Of a stretch of DNA of 64,000 nt, positions 1 through 11,014 are shown piece after piece. This stretch comes from Poecilobothrus nobilitatus (lineage: Eukaryota; Arthropoda; Insecta; Diptera; Dolichopodidae). Where the stretch lies: the NCBI GenBank assembly GCA_947095535.1, contig OX352772.1, forward strand, positions 213,133,620-213,197,619, in the 5' to 3' direction. The first letter of the stretch is position 1; each line of letters starts with the position of its first letter. The notes below the pieces were generated by a model. It was not told the DNA's origin and did not search any database. It worked only from the letters and a program-made list of their open reading frames with translations. The position numbers and the translations under genes were made by a program.

Positions 1-1606
1 CTATAAAAATCTTTATAAATGAATTCTCAATTGGGTTTTGGATTATGAATATTTTTCTAATTTTATCATGTATTTTATTTAACAAAAATTTTTCTACGGT
101 ACCAATTTTTATAATAATTTGAGATTTATAGCAATTTAGACCATATCCAGTGATTGGAATATATTCGGTATTGTCTTCTTCCGCAGAGTGAATTGTCGCG
201 TTTGTTGAACGTATTTCATCAACTTCCATCTCATTTAAGTTGATTTCGACTGACAGGACGTCGGCGATCTTATTCTCTCGTCCTTTTACATATTCAATTT
301 CAAAATTAAATTCCTATAACTTAATCTTCCAACGTTGTAATTTAGAGTTGGGTTCTTTTATATTGTGAAGTCAATGTAAAGGTTTATGATCTGTCCTTAT
401 AACAAATTTTCTACCGTAAAGGTATGGGCCAAAATACTTTACTGCCCAGACTATTGCGGTAATTCTTTCTCAATAGTCGAATAATTACACTCGTGTTGAT
501 TTAAAGTGCGTGAAGCATAACATATCCCGTGATTGTCTTGGAACAAAACAGCTCCAAAGCAAAACTACTTGCGTCGGTGGTTTGAATAAATTATTGAGAA
601 AAATTAGGGTAACTAAGAATAGGATCTGAAGAAATTAATAATTTTAAATTATTAAAAGCATAAGCATTTTTATATTCAGTATCAGTAATATTAATTCATT
701 TATCCTTTTTTAAACTCATTGTAAGCGGTTTTCCGATTTTTGCAACGGCGTTTATAAACTTCCTATAGTATCCCACAAGAGCTAAGAAAGATTTTATTTG
801 TTTTGCGGTCTTGGGAATTGGAAACTTGTTGATTGTATCTAATTTGTTCGGATTAGGTTTTATTCCTTTAGTTGTGATGATGTGACCTAAAAATTCAGTT
901 TCTTGTTTCATAATTTCGCTCTTGTCTAGTTGAATTTTTAGGTTCGCGTCACTAAGTTTTTGTAATATTTTCCATAAATTGTCAAAATGTTCTTCTTTAC
1001 TAGTACTAAATATTATTATATCGTCCAAGTAAACATAACACGTTTTACCTATGAACTCTCTTAAAACTGAGTTCGTTAGCCTTTGGAAAGTGGCAGGAGC
1101 ATTTTGAGTCCAAATGGCATCCTGACAAATTCATAATGTCCGTTTGCAGTACTAAAGGCTGTTTTACTTATATCGTCTTCGGCTATTTCTATTTGATGGA
1201 AGCCTTTAGCTAAGTCGAGCATGGTAAAATACATTGCTCGACCCAGCTTATCCAGAATATTGTCTATATTCGGGATCGGAAACTTATAATCGATTGTAAT
1301 ATTATTTAATTTCCGGTAAGCAATAACGATACGCCATTTTTGTTTACGAGATGCATCAGCTTTTTTTGGCACAATCCAAAGCGGAACTGAGTAAGGTGAA
1401 TCGCTGTGTCTAACAATTCCTCCGTTCAGCATTTCCTGGATTTGGCTGTTAACTTCTTGACGATGTACCTCAGGAGAACGATAGATTTTTGTATAAATCG
1501 GAAATTCGTTCAGAGTATTAATTTCATGCTTGATAGCATGAGTAAAAGTGAGATCATCCCCTTCGTAATAAAAGGCTTTTTTGAATTTTTTTAATAAATT
1601 CATTAG
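1..1606 (-). pseudogene. pol: A1 pol: reverse transcriptase and RNase H, frameshifted
   Basis: The RT starts at about 1603 and is open to 1076, with the conserved [20 protein letters not shown] and [13 protein letters not shown] segments. A second frame at 1028-696 carries the catalytic LDDIIIF motif and the GYYRKFI thumb motif. The break lies near 1110, where a run of A is one base shorter than in A4 (four against five) within the NAPATF region. RNase H and the linker before integrase follow at about 690-1 with further breaks. The normal product copies element RNA into DNA in the cytoplasmic particle. This copy cannot make an intact enzyme. Confidence 0.88.
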
Positions 1607-1626
1607 TTCACTTTTGGAGGAGGGAT

Positions 1627-2049
1627 CTAAGTGATCACACCTGATTCCGTTTTTCCTAGAAAAGTTTCATGTTGAAAAATTTGAATATTTCCTAAAGGGA
1701 AAGGAATTGAATACTCTTGTTCTTCATTTTCGTTGAAAAAAATAGGAAGCTCATTGCCTGTATTTAATTTTAAGATTTTATTTTTGTAGTTAATATTGGA
1801 CTCTAATGGTATTAGTACGTTATTACTAATCAGTCCATCCATTCCATTAATAAACGGTAATTTTAAGAATTCAAATTTTTTATTGGTATTAAATTCTAAA
1901 AATGCGTCAATGGTTACAATGGTGTCACAATTAAGTACGTTTGTTAATATTTTAACAGAAATTGGCTTTACTTTACTAGCAAATATGGGATTACAAATCC
2001 TGGAGTTAATTACGCTCATTGTGGCTCCAGAATCTATAGTAAACGTCAA
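1627..2049 (-). CDS. A1 aspartic protease region, open frame
   Basis: An open 140-residue frame with the retroviral-type aspartic protease motif [12 protein letters not shown] near its N-terminus. The Asp-Ser-Gly is the half active site that becomes functional when the enzyme dimerises. In this family the protease is released from the Gag-Pol polyprotein and cuts it, so the ATG at 2049 is probably not a true start. The frame ends in a stop 20 bp before the RT frame. A2 (9030-9452) and A4 (14549-14971) carry the same block with a few substitutions. Confidence 0.82.
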   Translation of the reverse strand: MTFTIDSGATMSVINSRICNPIFASKVKPISVKILTNVLNCDTIVTIDAFLEFNTNKKFEFLKLPFINGMDGLISNNVLIPLESNINYKNKILKLNTGNELPIFFNENEEQEYSIPFPLGNIQIFQHETFLGKTESGVIT

Positions 2050-2072
2050 GGGTCTACCTTTCGCTTGTATAA

Positions 2073-3214
2073 TTATATAAAGTAAGGTTCTATGTTGTTG
2101 TCCGAGGCTGTCAAGGAAAAATTTTCTACTTGTGGTCGAGTATCCATAGTATTAATTATCTGATTTACAGTAGGATCAACATCCATTGCATCTGATCTAT
2201 TAGTTCTGGAAGTATGAGTACCATTGTAGTAATTATTTCTATTGGCTTGATTCTGTTGGCCGCTGTTTTGGTTATTATTATGGTGGTTATAATTAGAGTT
2301 ATTATTTCTATTTGAACGGTCGAAATTAAAGCTACGATTTCTGTTATACATAGTTATAATAATTATTAATATTGGTACGATTTTGTTGAAAATTAGTATT
2401 ATTTCTATTGTTAGTATTTTGATTATAATTGTTATTATAAAAGGTATTATTAGAACTATGGTTATTGTTTTGGTTATTTGAATTTCTCAATGTATTGTTA
2501 GTATTATTAATTCCGTTTTTATTGTTAGTATGATTACGATTTTTATTTTGGTAATTATTAAACGGATTATAATCAGCGTAATTCGCCTCATGTAACATGT
2601 CCATAGCCTCTTAGTACCTGGATTTCTACTGAAAATTATAGAACGCATTGGTTCGGGTAATTTGTCTTTGAATATTTGTAAACTAGAGTCGATATTTTGT
2701 CTAATTTTATTAAAACTGTCAGGTTCATCTTTTATTTTGTTGTTCAATTTTCTTAAAATATTTTGAATTTGGTTATATAATTCTACACTGGTTGAATTAA
2801 ATTTCACGGATCTTAGTTCGTCAAATATTTGTATAGCAGTTCTTTTATCACCGAAATTATTAACTAATATTGTTCTCATGTCGGACCAATTATTAACATT
2901 ATTATTTATTTCAATTAATTCTTTTGCTTTGCCAGTTAGTTTACTTTTAATTCTACTTAATAATTTTTTTGACCGGAAGCATCTTATCTTACTAATAAAT
3001 GGACTATATTACTAATAAAATCTAAAAATGTAAAGAAATCATTACCTTTACCATTGAACTCTGGTATAGCTTCCATGTACTTCAGCGGGTCGATGGTTAA
3101 CATCAAAGGTTAATTTAACACCAAGGGTTGATTTTGCTGTTTATCTTGTTGATTTTGTTGTTGTTTCTGCTGTACTGCAGCATCTAACACTCATGGTTTA
3201 AGTGATGGATTCGT
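2073..3214 (-). pseudogene. gag: A1 gag, broken in several frames
   Basis: Gag-like structural protein. The N-terminal part is Gln-rich, then comes a helical capsid-like region (frame 2879-2487), then a very Asn-rich tail with some basic residues (frames 2604-2344 and 2351-2073). The codon aligned with the gag ATG of A2 and A3 is ACG here (3212-3214), so the start is lost. A TGA seven codons later and a one-base shift just before the MDMLHEANYADYN segment are shared with A2 and A3. The Asn-rich tail replaces the usual zinc knuckles. None is visible. Confidence 0.8.
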
Positions 3215-3347
3215 AATCTCCTTGTTGATTGACACAAAAACAATGTTTTAACTTTGATGTTATGTTATTCACAATAAAACACTATTGTAGTTCAGTTTAA
3301 GAGTAACACATATTTTAATTCAAGCCTTTCAATAGTTATTTAATTTG

Positions 3348-3632
3348 CAAATTTATTATATATATTTCTTAGGTACACCCCAAAAACTAAGAAGGGCATT
3401 TGTGTAAATTTTCAACTCAATCGGTCAAACCGTTTAGGCAGGACAATGAAAAAGCTTTAAACAGCTCTCCAGTCGCAATGGGTTAATGAACCGAAACGCG
3501 ATATAGCCTATAAAACTTTCTGCGGTCGTGGAAATGTTCCTGCTAAATTTGATTGCAATCGAACTGCTGGTTTTTACGTGAAAAGGGCACAAACAAACAA
3601 ACAAACAGAATTTCTTCCTTATTTATTAGATT
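3348..3632. repeat. Fragment of repeat family C (3' end only)
   Basis: About 285 bp matching the 3' ends of the 2-kb family C copies at 25.6-31.5 kb. It includes the stretch with AAACCGTTTAGGCAGGACAA, the TTTTTACGTGAAAAGG segment, a short ACAAACAAAC run and the terminal AATTTCTTCCTTATTTATTAG-like end. Only the 3' part is present, as expected of 5'-truncated retroposition or a broken copy. It separates A1 from the env end of A2. Confidence 0.75.
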
Positions 3633-3699
3633 TCATTATCAAATCTTGGTAAAGATATGACGATAATTACAATTACAATAATAATTATAAGATTTTCTT

Positions 3700-4334
3700 T
3701 GATAAGTATAACAGTTATGTAAGGAAGTGTTTCAACTGTGTTTCAACCTTTGACAAAACATTCCTAGATAAAAATTCTAACTTACTTGCTAAAATAATTT
3801 CTTTAATGTCTGAAATTTGTTTTAATAGAATTTTAATATTTCCATTTATTTCTGTCTTAATAGTAAATAAAACTAATTAGTTTTCTACTTTGGTTATATG
3901 ATTATCAAGATTATTAATAGTTATACTAATTTGATTTTGCATTGCATTAACATGATCTGTAATATTTTTTATTTGGTCTGACATTTGTTTATTTATTACT
4001 ATTTGTTCGTTTAAACTTTTTAAAATGTTTCTATTATTTATTTCTATTGTTTCTATATGCATTTCGATTTCCCTTTTGTAATCACTGTGCATTACTCCAG
4101 TTAAAAAACGGAGACCATTGCTAAATCGATTAAACCTCTTTTACTTACGTGATGAGGAATCAAACTATTAAAATCCATTTTGAGATGATTAAGATTGTAA
4201 AACAAACTTGTGTGTATGTTAGCTTTTTCATGCAAATTATTAACATTTGTTTCTATTTTATAAATACTATCTTCATACTGGGTTAAATTTATAACATGCA
4301 AGAGTTTTGTACAATCGTTAATGATTTTCATTTG
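3700..4334 (-). pseudogene. env: A2 env remnant (errantivirus F-like envelope)
   Basis: Two frames, 4331-4101 and 4092-3877, cover the middle of an insect errantivirus envelope protein related to baculovirus F proteins. A dibasic SKRGLID segment resembles the cleavage site that precedes the fusion peptide. Downstream is an Asn- and Ile-rich heptad-like stretch (residues 1-70 of the second frame) consistent with the coiled coil. A further decayed stretch continues to about 3700 past a stop. The signal peptide and the transmembrane anchor are not found. Broken by frameshift and stop, and not functional. Confidence 0.75.
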
Positions 4335-4454
4335 GATTCCTGGAACAAGATATAACCATTACCTGATTATATCTCAGTTCCTTCAATTGAGGCCTTTGGT
4401 AAGATGCAATGGGAATATTAGTAGTAGGATGATAAGTAATATTTCTGTAAAAGA

Positions 4455-5355
4455 TGAATTATTAATTAGTTTTGGTATTTATACTTTCTTTTAAATTGAG
4501 AATTGTATCGAGGACGGGTTTCGTTATTAACTTTATAATGATCACCGTTAATTTCTTTTATTTCAACTTTCTTGTGGTATGGTTGTAGTTTTGTTATTCT
4601 ATTTAATTTCAGATAATTGGAGGCTTGATTATTTTTTTTTTTGAGATTTCGGGTACCTAATAATTTTTCTTTTTTTTATATCAAAGTATTTCCTATTGTA
4701 GAATATTCGGTTTGTGAGATAACTCCGTTTAGAAAATCTATTGGTTTTCTACCAGTAGACGAATGAGTGGTTTCATTATAAACCTTTAAACTCTTTATAA
4801 CCGGATCCTCGTCCGACGGGGTTCCCTGTTCCTTCTCGACTGTCACTAAAATTCGGGTATGCTCGTTTATGAAACCACTTATAAAACCTTTCGATATCCG
4901 CATTACTACTGTGATTGTTCGGGTTGTAAAATGTACGTTTATTCCTTCATTTTTTAAAAAAATTTTAAAATTGTAAATCATCCAAATGAATCGATTTATT
5001 GCATCAGTTCGTTTTTTAAGTCATTCCTATTTCTAGATTTTAAGGGTGTGATTTGGCCATGTTTGGAAAATTTATATATAATTGTTAGGTATGAGTTTCC
5101 TTTGGATTTAAACCTTAGGTCCATGTGGATGATTTCTAAGGATTTCCTAGGTGTTTCCGTAATCTTCAAAGGTAATTTTACAGGTTGTCTTTCATATTTT
5201 GCAGTATTGCAGATACGGCAATTATTGATACTTTTTTGGATTTCATCTTTATGTTTTGGAAAAAAGTATCTTTTTTTTCAAATTATAATATACGTTACTA
5301 ATACCTCTATGGTTGGTTTTGTTATGTTGGTCTAGTATTATTTCTTGAAGTTTGT
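4455..5355 (-). pseudogene. pol: A2 integrase, frameshifted
   Basis: Integrase region reading leftwards from the LINE insertion. Near 5340-5270 is the N-terminal HHCC zinc-binding region (DQHNKTNHRGI), followed by a CRICNTAKYERQP-like segment. The catalytic core begins with IHMDLRF, which holds the first Asp. The core continues in the frame 4981-4676 with the TTHSSTGRKPIDFLNG motif typical of Gypsy integrases. The C-terminal domain is readable to about 4460 in another frame (LQPYHKKVEIKEINGDHYKV). The enzyme would insert the cDNA. Here the frame breaks, and the second Asp and the Glu are not in one frame with the first. Confidence 0.82.
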
Positions 5356-5360
5356 ATAAC

Positions 5361-6355
5361 GAATGGGTTAACTCAGATATAACGGAGGAAAAGGTTGCCT
5401 GGGCAATTGATAACTTCGTTCCATACAAAGCCGCAGGTTTAGACGGTATTTTTCCAAAAATGCTGCAAGAAATGAAGAGGCTTGTAGTTCTATTAATTAC
5501 TAAGCTGTTCAGAAGCAGCACCACTTTTGGTCATATTCCCTTGCAATGGAGGCGGGTGAATGTTATCTTTATACCAAAAGCTGCTAAAAGGGGGCACGAA
5601 ACCGCTAAAGATTTTAGACCGATCAGTCTATCTTACTTTTTACTGAAAACTCTCGAAAGAACACTCGAGTTAGAGCTTAGAAGAGTACTGGAGAGTACTC
5701 CTCTATACAAGTCCCAACATGCCTATTGTAAGGGCAAGTCAACAGAGACTGCACTGAGTGAACTAGTGCGGGACGTGGAACAATCAATTCAGTATAAAGA
5801 ATATAAATTAGCTACCTTTCTAGACATAGAAGGAGCCTTTAATAATGTGCATGTAGCGGCCATACAGAATTTACTGGAAGAACTAGGGGCAGAAACTATC
5901 CTTAGTCAGTGGATTGTGAATATGTTGCAGTCAAGAGAGATCCAATTGGAACTTGGTAACCATAAAATTACTAGAAGAGTAAGTAGAATCATATCCCAAG
6001 ACGGGGTGTTATCACCACTACTGTGGCTTCTAGTAATGAATGGAATACTGATAGAACTTCAAGATGAGGGAATCAAAGCCATTGCATACGAAGATGATCT
6101 AGCATTATTAGTGTCCGGAAAGTTTCTTGACATAATTAGTGTAATTATGGAAAGAGCTTTAAGAAGGGTTAGTAGATGGGTCAATGGAAACTGAAGTGGA
6201 GACGTAATAGTGAAGAAAGAGCCAAAAAGGCCTGTGTAGCCCTGTATTCTTGTAGGAAAATGTTAGGTAAAAAATGGGGATTAAAGCCAAGTATGGCTTT
6301 ATGGATGTACACAGCTATAGTACGCCCTATTCTTACCTACGGATAATTTTTCTGG
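5361..6355 (+). pseudogene. LINE reverse transcriptase fragment
   Basis: The frame from 5361 to 6191 covers RT fingers and palm. Visible are AAGLDGIFPKML (LINE motif 1), the KDFRPISLSYFLLKTLER segment, QHAYCKGKSTETAL, the LDIEGAFNNV block with the first catalytic Asp, and the active-site box, which reads AYEDDLALL where most LINEs have YADD. A stop at 6192 breaks the thumb, which continues in another frame (YSCRKMLGKKWGLKPSMALW) to about 6350. The enzyme would prime on nicked target DNA. This copy is truncated and frameshifted. Confidence 0.85.
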
Positions 6356-6584
6356 TGGCCAGCGCTAGAGAAGGAGTATATCCGAACCAAACTTCAAAAC
6401 AACAATCCGAACAAAATATCCGAGTATATCGACACGAAGTAATGCACTAGATGCACTTCTTTATCTCCTCCCCGTTGACCTCCATATAAAATTTCTAGCC
6501 TGTTGTAGTGCGGTCAGACTCAGAGAAGATGGGCACTGGCGCACAAAACTTTATGGACATAGCAGTATTTTAAGCTCGACAGCT

Positions 6585-7310
6585 TTGGATCTACCAGATT
6601 CCACAGACCAATTTCCAAGTTTGGAAATTGTTAAGAATTTCAAAGTAAAGATTCCATCAAGAAGAGAATGGAGACAAGGAAACCCTTTGTGTGAAGTAGA
6701 CATCACACTCTTCACTGATCGGTCAAAAATGGACTGCGGTGTCGGTGCTGGTGTCTATTCAGAAAAACTCAAAATAGAACATGCTTTCAGACTTTCCAAT
6801 AAAACCAGTGTATTTCAAACTGAAATGCTAGGAATCTGGAAAGCATGCCAAATACTTAGGAGCAAAACTTCTCTGGGGGGAAGCATTGTCATTGTCACTG
6901 ATAGCCAAGCATCAATCGCGGCTCTTAACTTTGCGATGATAATATTGAAGCTAGTCAGAGGGGTTCCAATCTGAATGCTTCACTGGAAGAACAGATGGAT
7001 CCACCAATAAACAGCGTTAAAAGGGATATCTTTCTACACTTTTTATTCGTAGCGAAAATAAGGTGGAAAGAATTAACCTCGTGCGGTACGACCAAGAAAA
7101 TATGACCGACGTACGACAACAAAAGAAAAGACAACCTGTTGAAGCTATCCAGGCGGGACATAGCCAAAGCAATAGGTGTGTTCACGTGACACTGGCCAAT
7201 TGGCGAACATGCGGCCAAATCCATTCAACACATCATGCCGCAGTTGTGGTGAACAGAATGAGAAAGAAACCGTTATACAATTCACGTGTAAATAGCCAGC
7301 GCTGGCCAGC
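6585..7310 (+). pseudogene. LINE RNase H domain and C-terminal zinc knuckle
   Basis: The frame 6585-6974 holds an RNase H fold. It has DITLFTDRSKMDCGVGAGV (first Asp), SVFQTEMLGIWKA (Glu) and IVIVTDSQASIAAL (second Asp). The domain would degrade RNA in the RNA:DNA hybrid. The frame then breaks. Near 7230-7295 a CRSCGEQNEKETVIQFTC-like segment is readable, a Cys-Cys-His/Cys knuckle typical of the C-terminus of such LINEs, with Gln where His is usual. The sequence downstream is 3' untranslated region. The catalytic residues of the RNase H look intact, although the gene is dead. Confidence 0.8.
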
Positions 7311-7544
7311 TCTAGAAGAACAGCTCTGGGTAGCCATGAATATAACGATCAAAGCGATCAACGTCTGAACCTGCAGAAATGGTAAGGTTCCTGAATGCCG
7401 CGAAATGGATCTGAAATTAAATCCGTTATAGCCTAAACAAAAGCCTTGTGGTCACGGATGTGGTAGCAAAACGGTGCTAACGCGCTAATTGTGGCCTTGT
7501 CATGGTTGACAGGATCAGCCACGTAAACCAACCAACCAAATAAC

Positions 7545-9009
7545 ACTTATTGATTTTTAGTAATTTATTCTTAGAAAAATATTTTATATAAGTATTTTGG
7601 AATAGGCTATAAACTTTTATGTCGTCTATCATTACTCCTACAATTCCTTTAGGGGGTATATGTTCTATAAAAATCTTTATAAATGAATTCTCAAATGGGT
7701 TTTGGATTATGAATGTTTTTCTAATTTTACCATGTATTTTATTTAACAAAAATTTTTCTACGGTACCAATTTTTATAAAAATTTGAGATTTATAGCAATT
7801 TAGACCATATCCAGTGATTGGAATACATTCGGTATTGTCTTCTTCTGCAGAGTGAAGTGTCACGTTTGTTGAACGTATTTTATCAACTTCCATCTCATTT
7901 AAGTTGATTTCGACTGACAGGGCGTCGGCGACCTTATTCTCTCGTCCTTTTACATATTCAATTTCAAAATTAAATTCCTGTAGCTTAATCTTCCAACGTT
8001 GTAATTTAGAGTTGGGTTCTTTTATATTGTGAAGTCAATGTAAAGGTTTATGATCTGTCCTTATAACAAATTTTCTACCGTAAAGGTATGGGCCAAAATA
8101 CTTTACTGCCCAGACTATTGCGGTAATTCTTTCTCAATAGTCGAATAATTACACTCGTGTTGATTTAAAGTGCGTGAAGCATAACATATCCCGTGATTGT
8201 CTTGGAACAAAACAGCTCCAAAGCAAAACTACTTGCGTCGGTGGTTTGAATAAATTATTGAGAAAAATTAGGGTAACTAAGAATAGGATCTGAAGAAATT
8301 AATAATTTTAAATTATTAAAAGCATAAGCATTTTTATATTCAGTATCAGTAATATTAATTCATTTATCCTTTTTTAAACTCATTGTAAGCGGTTTTCCGA
8401 TTTTTGCAAAGGCGTTTATAAATTTCCTATAGTATCCCACAAGAGCTAAGAAACATTTTATTTGTTTTGGGGTCTTGGGAATTGGAAACTTGTTGATTGT
8501 ATCTAATTTGTTCGCATTAGGTTTTATTTAGGTGACCTAAAAATTCAGTTTCTTGTTTCATAAATTCGCTCTTGTCTAGTTGAATTTTTAGGTTCGCGTC
8601 ACTAAGTTTTTGTAATATTTTCCATAAATTGTCAAAATGTTCTTCTTTACTAGTACTAAATATTGTCTATATTCGGGATCGGAAACTTATAATCGATTGT
8701 AATATTATTTAATTTCCGGTAAGCAATAACGATACGCCATTTTTGTTTACGAGATGCATCAGCTTTTTTTGGCACAATCCAAAGCGGAACTGAGTAAGGT
8801 GAATCGCTGTGTCTAACAATTCCTCCGTTCAGCATTTCCTGGATTTGGCTGTTAACTTCTTGACGATGTACCTCAGGAGAACGATAGATTTTTGTATAAA
8901 TCGGAAATTCGTTCAGAGTATTAATTTCATGCTTGATAGCATGAGTAAAAGTGAGATCATCCCCTTCGTAATAAAAGGCTTTTTTGAATTTTTTTAATAA
9001 ATTCATTAG
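7545..9009 (-). pseudogene. pol: A2 pol: RT with active-site deletion, RNase H, linker
   Basis: The RT frame runs from 9006 to 8656 and matches A1 to the residues NIDNI. It then jumps to FSTSKEEHF. The 247 bp between them in A1 (about 1010-1256), which include the catalytic LDD box, are missing. The flanks share AATATT, pointing to a microhomology deletion. RNase H follows, then the linker frame 7893-7477, which runs into the LINE tail. The linker precedes integrase in this family and has no catalytic motif. The copy cannot reverse transcribe. Confidence 0.88.
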
Positions 9010-9029
9010 TTCACTTTTGGAGGAGGGAT

Positions 9030-9452
9030 CTAAGTGATCACACCTGATTTCGTTTTTCCTAGAAAAGTTTCATGTTGAAAAATTTGAATATTTCCTAAAG
9101 GGAAAGGAATTGAATACTCTTGTTCTTCATTTTCGTTGAAAAAAATAGGAAGCTCATTGCCTGTATTTAATTTTAAGATTTTATTTTTGTAGTTAATGTT
9201 GGACTCTAATGGTATTAGTATGTTATTACTAACCAGTCCATCCATTCCATTAATAAACGGTAATTCTAAGAATTCAAATTTTTTATTGGTATTAAATTCT
9301 AAAAATGAGTCAATGGTTATAATGGTGTCACAATTAAGTACGTTTGTTAATATTTTAACAGAAATTGGCTTTACTTTACTAGAAAATATGGGATTACAAA
9401 TCCTGGAGTTTATTACGCTCATTGTGGTTCCAGAATCTATAGTAAATGTCAA
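9030..9452 (-). CDS. A2 aspartic protease region, open frame
   Basis: A 140-residue open frame, nearly identical to the protease of A1 and A4, with TIDSGTTMSVIN (Thr at the variable position, as in A4, where A1 has Ala). It ends 20 bp before the RT frame. It is expected to act as a dimer on the Gag-Pol polyprotein. Open but embedded in a dead element. Confidence 0.82.
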   Translation of the reverse strand: MTFTIDSGTTMSVINSRICNPIFSSKVKPISVKILTNVLNCDTIITIDSFLEFNTNKKFEFLELPFINGMDGLVSNNILIPLESNINYKNKILKLNTGNELPIFFNENEEQEYSIPFPLGNIQIFQHETFLGKTKSGVIT

Positions 9453-9475
9453 GGGTCTACCTTTCGATTGTATAA

Positions 9476-10605
9476 TTATATAAAGTAAGGTTCTATGTTG
9501 TTGTCCGAGGCTGTCAAGGGAAAATTTTCTACTTGTGGTCGATTATCCATAGTATTAATTATCTGATTTACAGTAGGATCAACATCCATTGCATCTGATC
9601 TATTAGTTCTGGAAGTATGAGTACCATTGTAGTAATTATTTCTATGGGCTTGATTCTGTTGGCCGCTGTTTTGGTTATTATTATGGTGGTTATAATTAGA
9701 GTTAATATTTCTATTTGAATGGTCGAAATTAAAGCTACGATTTCTGTTATAGTTATAATAATTATTAGTATTGGTACGATTTTGTTGAAGATTAGTATTA
9801 TTTCTATTGTTAGTATTTTGATTATAATTGTTATTATAAAAGATATTATTAGAACTATGGTTATTGTTTTGGTTATTTGAATTTCTAAATATATTGTTAG
9901 TATTATTAATTCCGTTTTTATTGTTAGTATGATTACGATTTTTATTTTGGTAATTATTAAACGGATTATAATCAGCATAATTCGCTTCATGTAACATGTC
10001 CATAGTCTCTTAGTACTTGGATTTCTACTGAAAATTATAGAACGCATTGGTTCGGGTAATTTGTCTTTGAATATTTATAAACTAGAGTCGATATTTTGTC
10101 TAATTTTATTAAAACTGTCAGATTCATCTTTTATTTTGTTTTTCAATTTTCTTAAAATATTTTGAATCTGGTTATATAATTCTACACTGGTTGAATTAAA
10201 TTTCACGGATCTTAGTTCGTCAAATATTTCTATAGCAGTTCTTTTATCACCGAAATTACTAACTAATATTGTTCTCATGTCGGACCAATTATTAACATTA
10301 TTATTTATTTCAATTAATTTTTTTGCTTTGCCAGTTAGTTTACTTTTAATTCTACTTAATAATTTTTTTGACCGGAAGCAGCATATCTTACTAATAAAGG
10401 AACTATATTACTAATAAAATCTAAAAATGTAAAGAAATCATTACCTTTACCATTGAACTCTGGTATAGTTTCAATGTACTTCAGCGGGTCAATGGTTAAT
10501 ATCAATGAACACCAAGGGTTAATTTTGCTTTTGATCTTGTTGATTTTGTTGTTGTTTCTGCTGTACTACAGCATCTAACACTCATGGTTTAAGTGATGGA
10601 TTCAT
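9476..10605 (-). pseudogene. gag: A2 gag, broken
   Basis: The start ATG at 10605 gives MNPSLK and then a TGA at codon 8. A Gln-rich segment follows, then the capsid-like frame 10278-10075, then the Asn-rich tail as one open frame 10003-9476. The one-base shift before MDMLHEANYADYN is the same as in A1 and A3. The tail is unbroken here, while A1 and A3 have an extra stop after NNYYNY. A long poly-Ile/Thr frame on the same strand (10047-9568) is a shadow of the Asn-rich tail. Confidence 0.8.
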
Positions 10606-10997
10606 AATCTCCTTGTTGAGTGACACAAAAACAATGTTTTAACTTTGATGTTATGTTATTCACAATAAAACACTATTGTAGTTCAGTTTAAGAGTAACAC
10701 ATTAACATTTTAGTTCAAGCCTTTCTATAGTTATTTAAATAAGTTTTATTATACATATATTTTTTTTTTGCAATAAGTTACTGCTTGTTAGATTTAATTA
10801 CATAAATTGTTTTTATTATACTGTTTATTTTCACTGCTATTTGACTTGAGCAGTTTTGAGTTCACTTAATTAGTTAATAGTTTATATTTCACAAAAAAAA
10901 ATTTTTTTTTTTTATAGTATTGTATTTTAATTATTTTGAATTTATTTATTATTATTATTATTAATTTTCTTTATGACTGAATTCCTTTACTTTCGAA

Positions 10998-11014
10998 TCC
11001 TACCGTCTGCGCCA
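10998..11014 (-). other. A2 primer-binding site
   Basis: On the minus strand it reads TGGCGCAGACGGTAGGA, directly inside the LTR end. It is like the tRNA-Ser-type primer-binding site of 17.6/297 elements. It marks the boundary between LTR (right) and leader (left). Confidence 0.8.

Larger units (their letters stand above)
1..3345 (-). mobile_element. Errantivirus/Gypsy copy A1 (partial)
   Basis: Minus-strand internal part of an LTR retrotransposon of the insect 17.6/297-like Gypsy group. Reading leftwards it has a 5' leader, gag, aspartic protease, reverse transcriptase and RNase H. It runs off the left edge of the window, so integrase and env, if present, lie outside. The right end stops in the leader near 3345, where a fragment of repeat family C begins, so the 5' LTR is missing. 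It is collinear and highly similar to A2 (7545-10730) and to the inverted copies A3 and A4. Gag and RT both carry frame breaks, so the copy is dead. Confidence 0.9.
5356..7544 (+). mobile_element. 5'-truncated LINE (RT plus RNase H) inserted in A2
   Basis: A plus-strand non-LTR retrotransposon fragment of about 2.18 kb. It lies between the A2 linker and integrase and is flanked by a 5-bp direct repeat ATAAC (5356-5360 and 7540-7544), which fits a target-site duplication. It begins inside the RT, as 5'-truncated LINEs do. It ends in a short ACCAACCAACC tail rather than poly(A). The RT-RNase H order and the C-terminal cysteine knuckle suggest the Loa/I-type branch. The clade is an inference. 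Confidence 0.87.
3640..11014 (-). mobile_element. Errantivirus/Gypsy copy A2, split by a LINE
   Basis: The most complete A copy. Reading leftwards it has a primer-binding site, leader, gag, protease, RT (with an internal deletion), RNase H and linker, then the inserted LINE at 5361-7539, then integrase and an env remnant. The env C-terminus and 3' LTR are not recognisable. The left edge abuts the family C fragment. The order gag-PR-RT-RH-IN-env is that of insect errantiviruses. The right edge faces A3 head-to-head through about 690 bp of LTR-like sequence. Confidence 0.88.

Noticed and set aside
1406..1594. Plus-strand 62-codon frame (also at 8809-8997 and, inverted, near 14954-15193)
   Set aside because: Antisense shadow of the RT coding sequence. 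It recurs only because the RT copies recur.
5048..5335. 95-codon plus frame in the A2 integrase region
   Set aside because: Antisense of integrase. The minus strand carries the zinc-binding and catalytic-core motifs.
9568..10047. Long Ile/Thr-rich frame
   Set aside because: Shifted-frame reading of the Asn-rich gag tail (AAT repeats give Ile). Not a separate protein.
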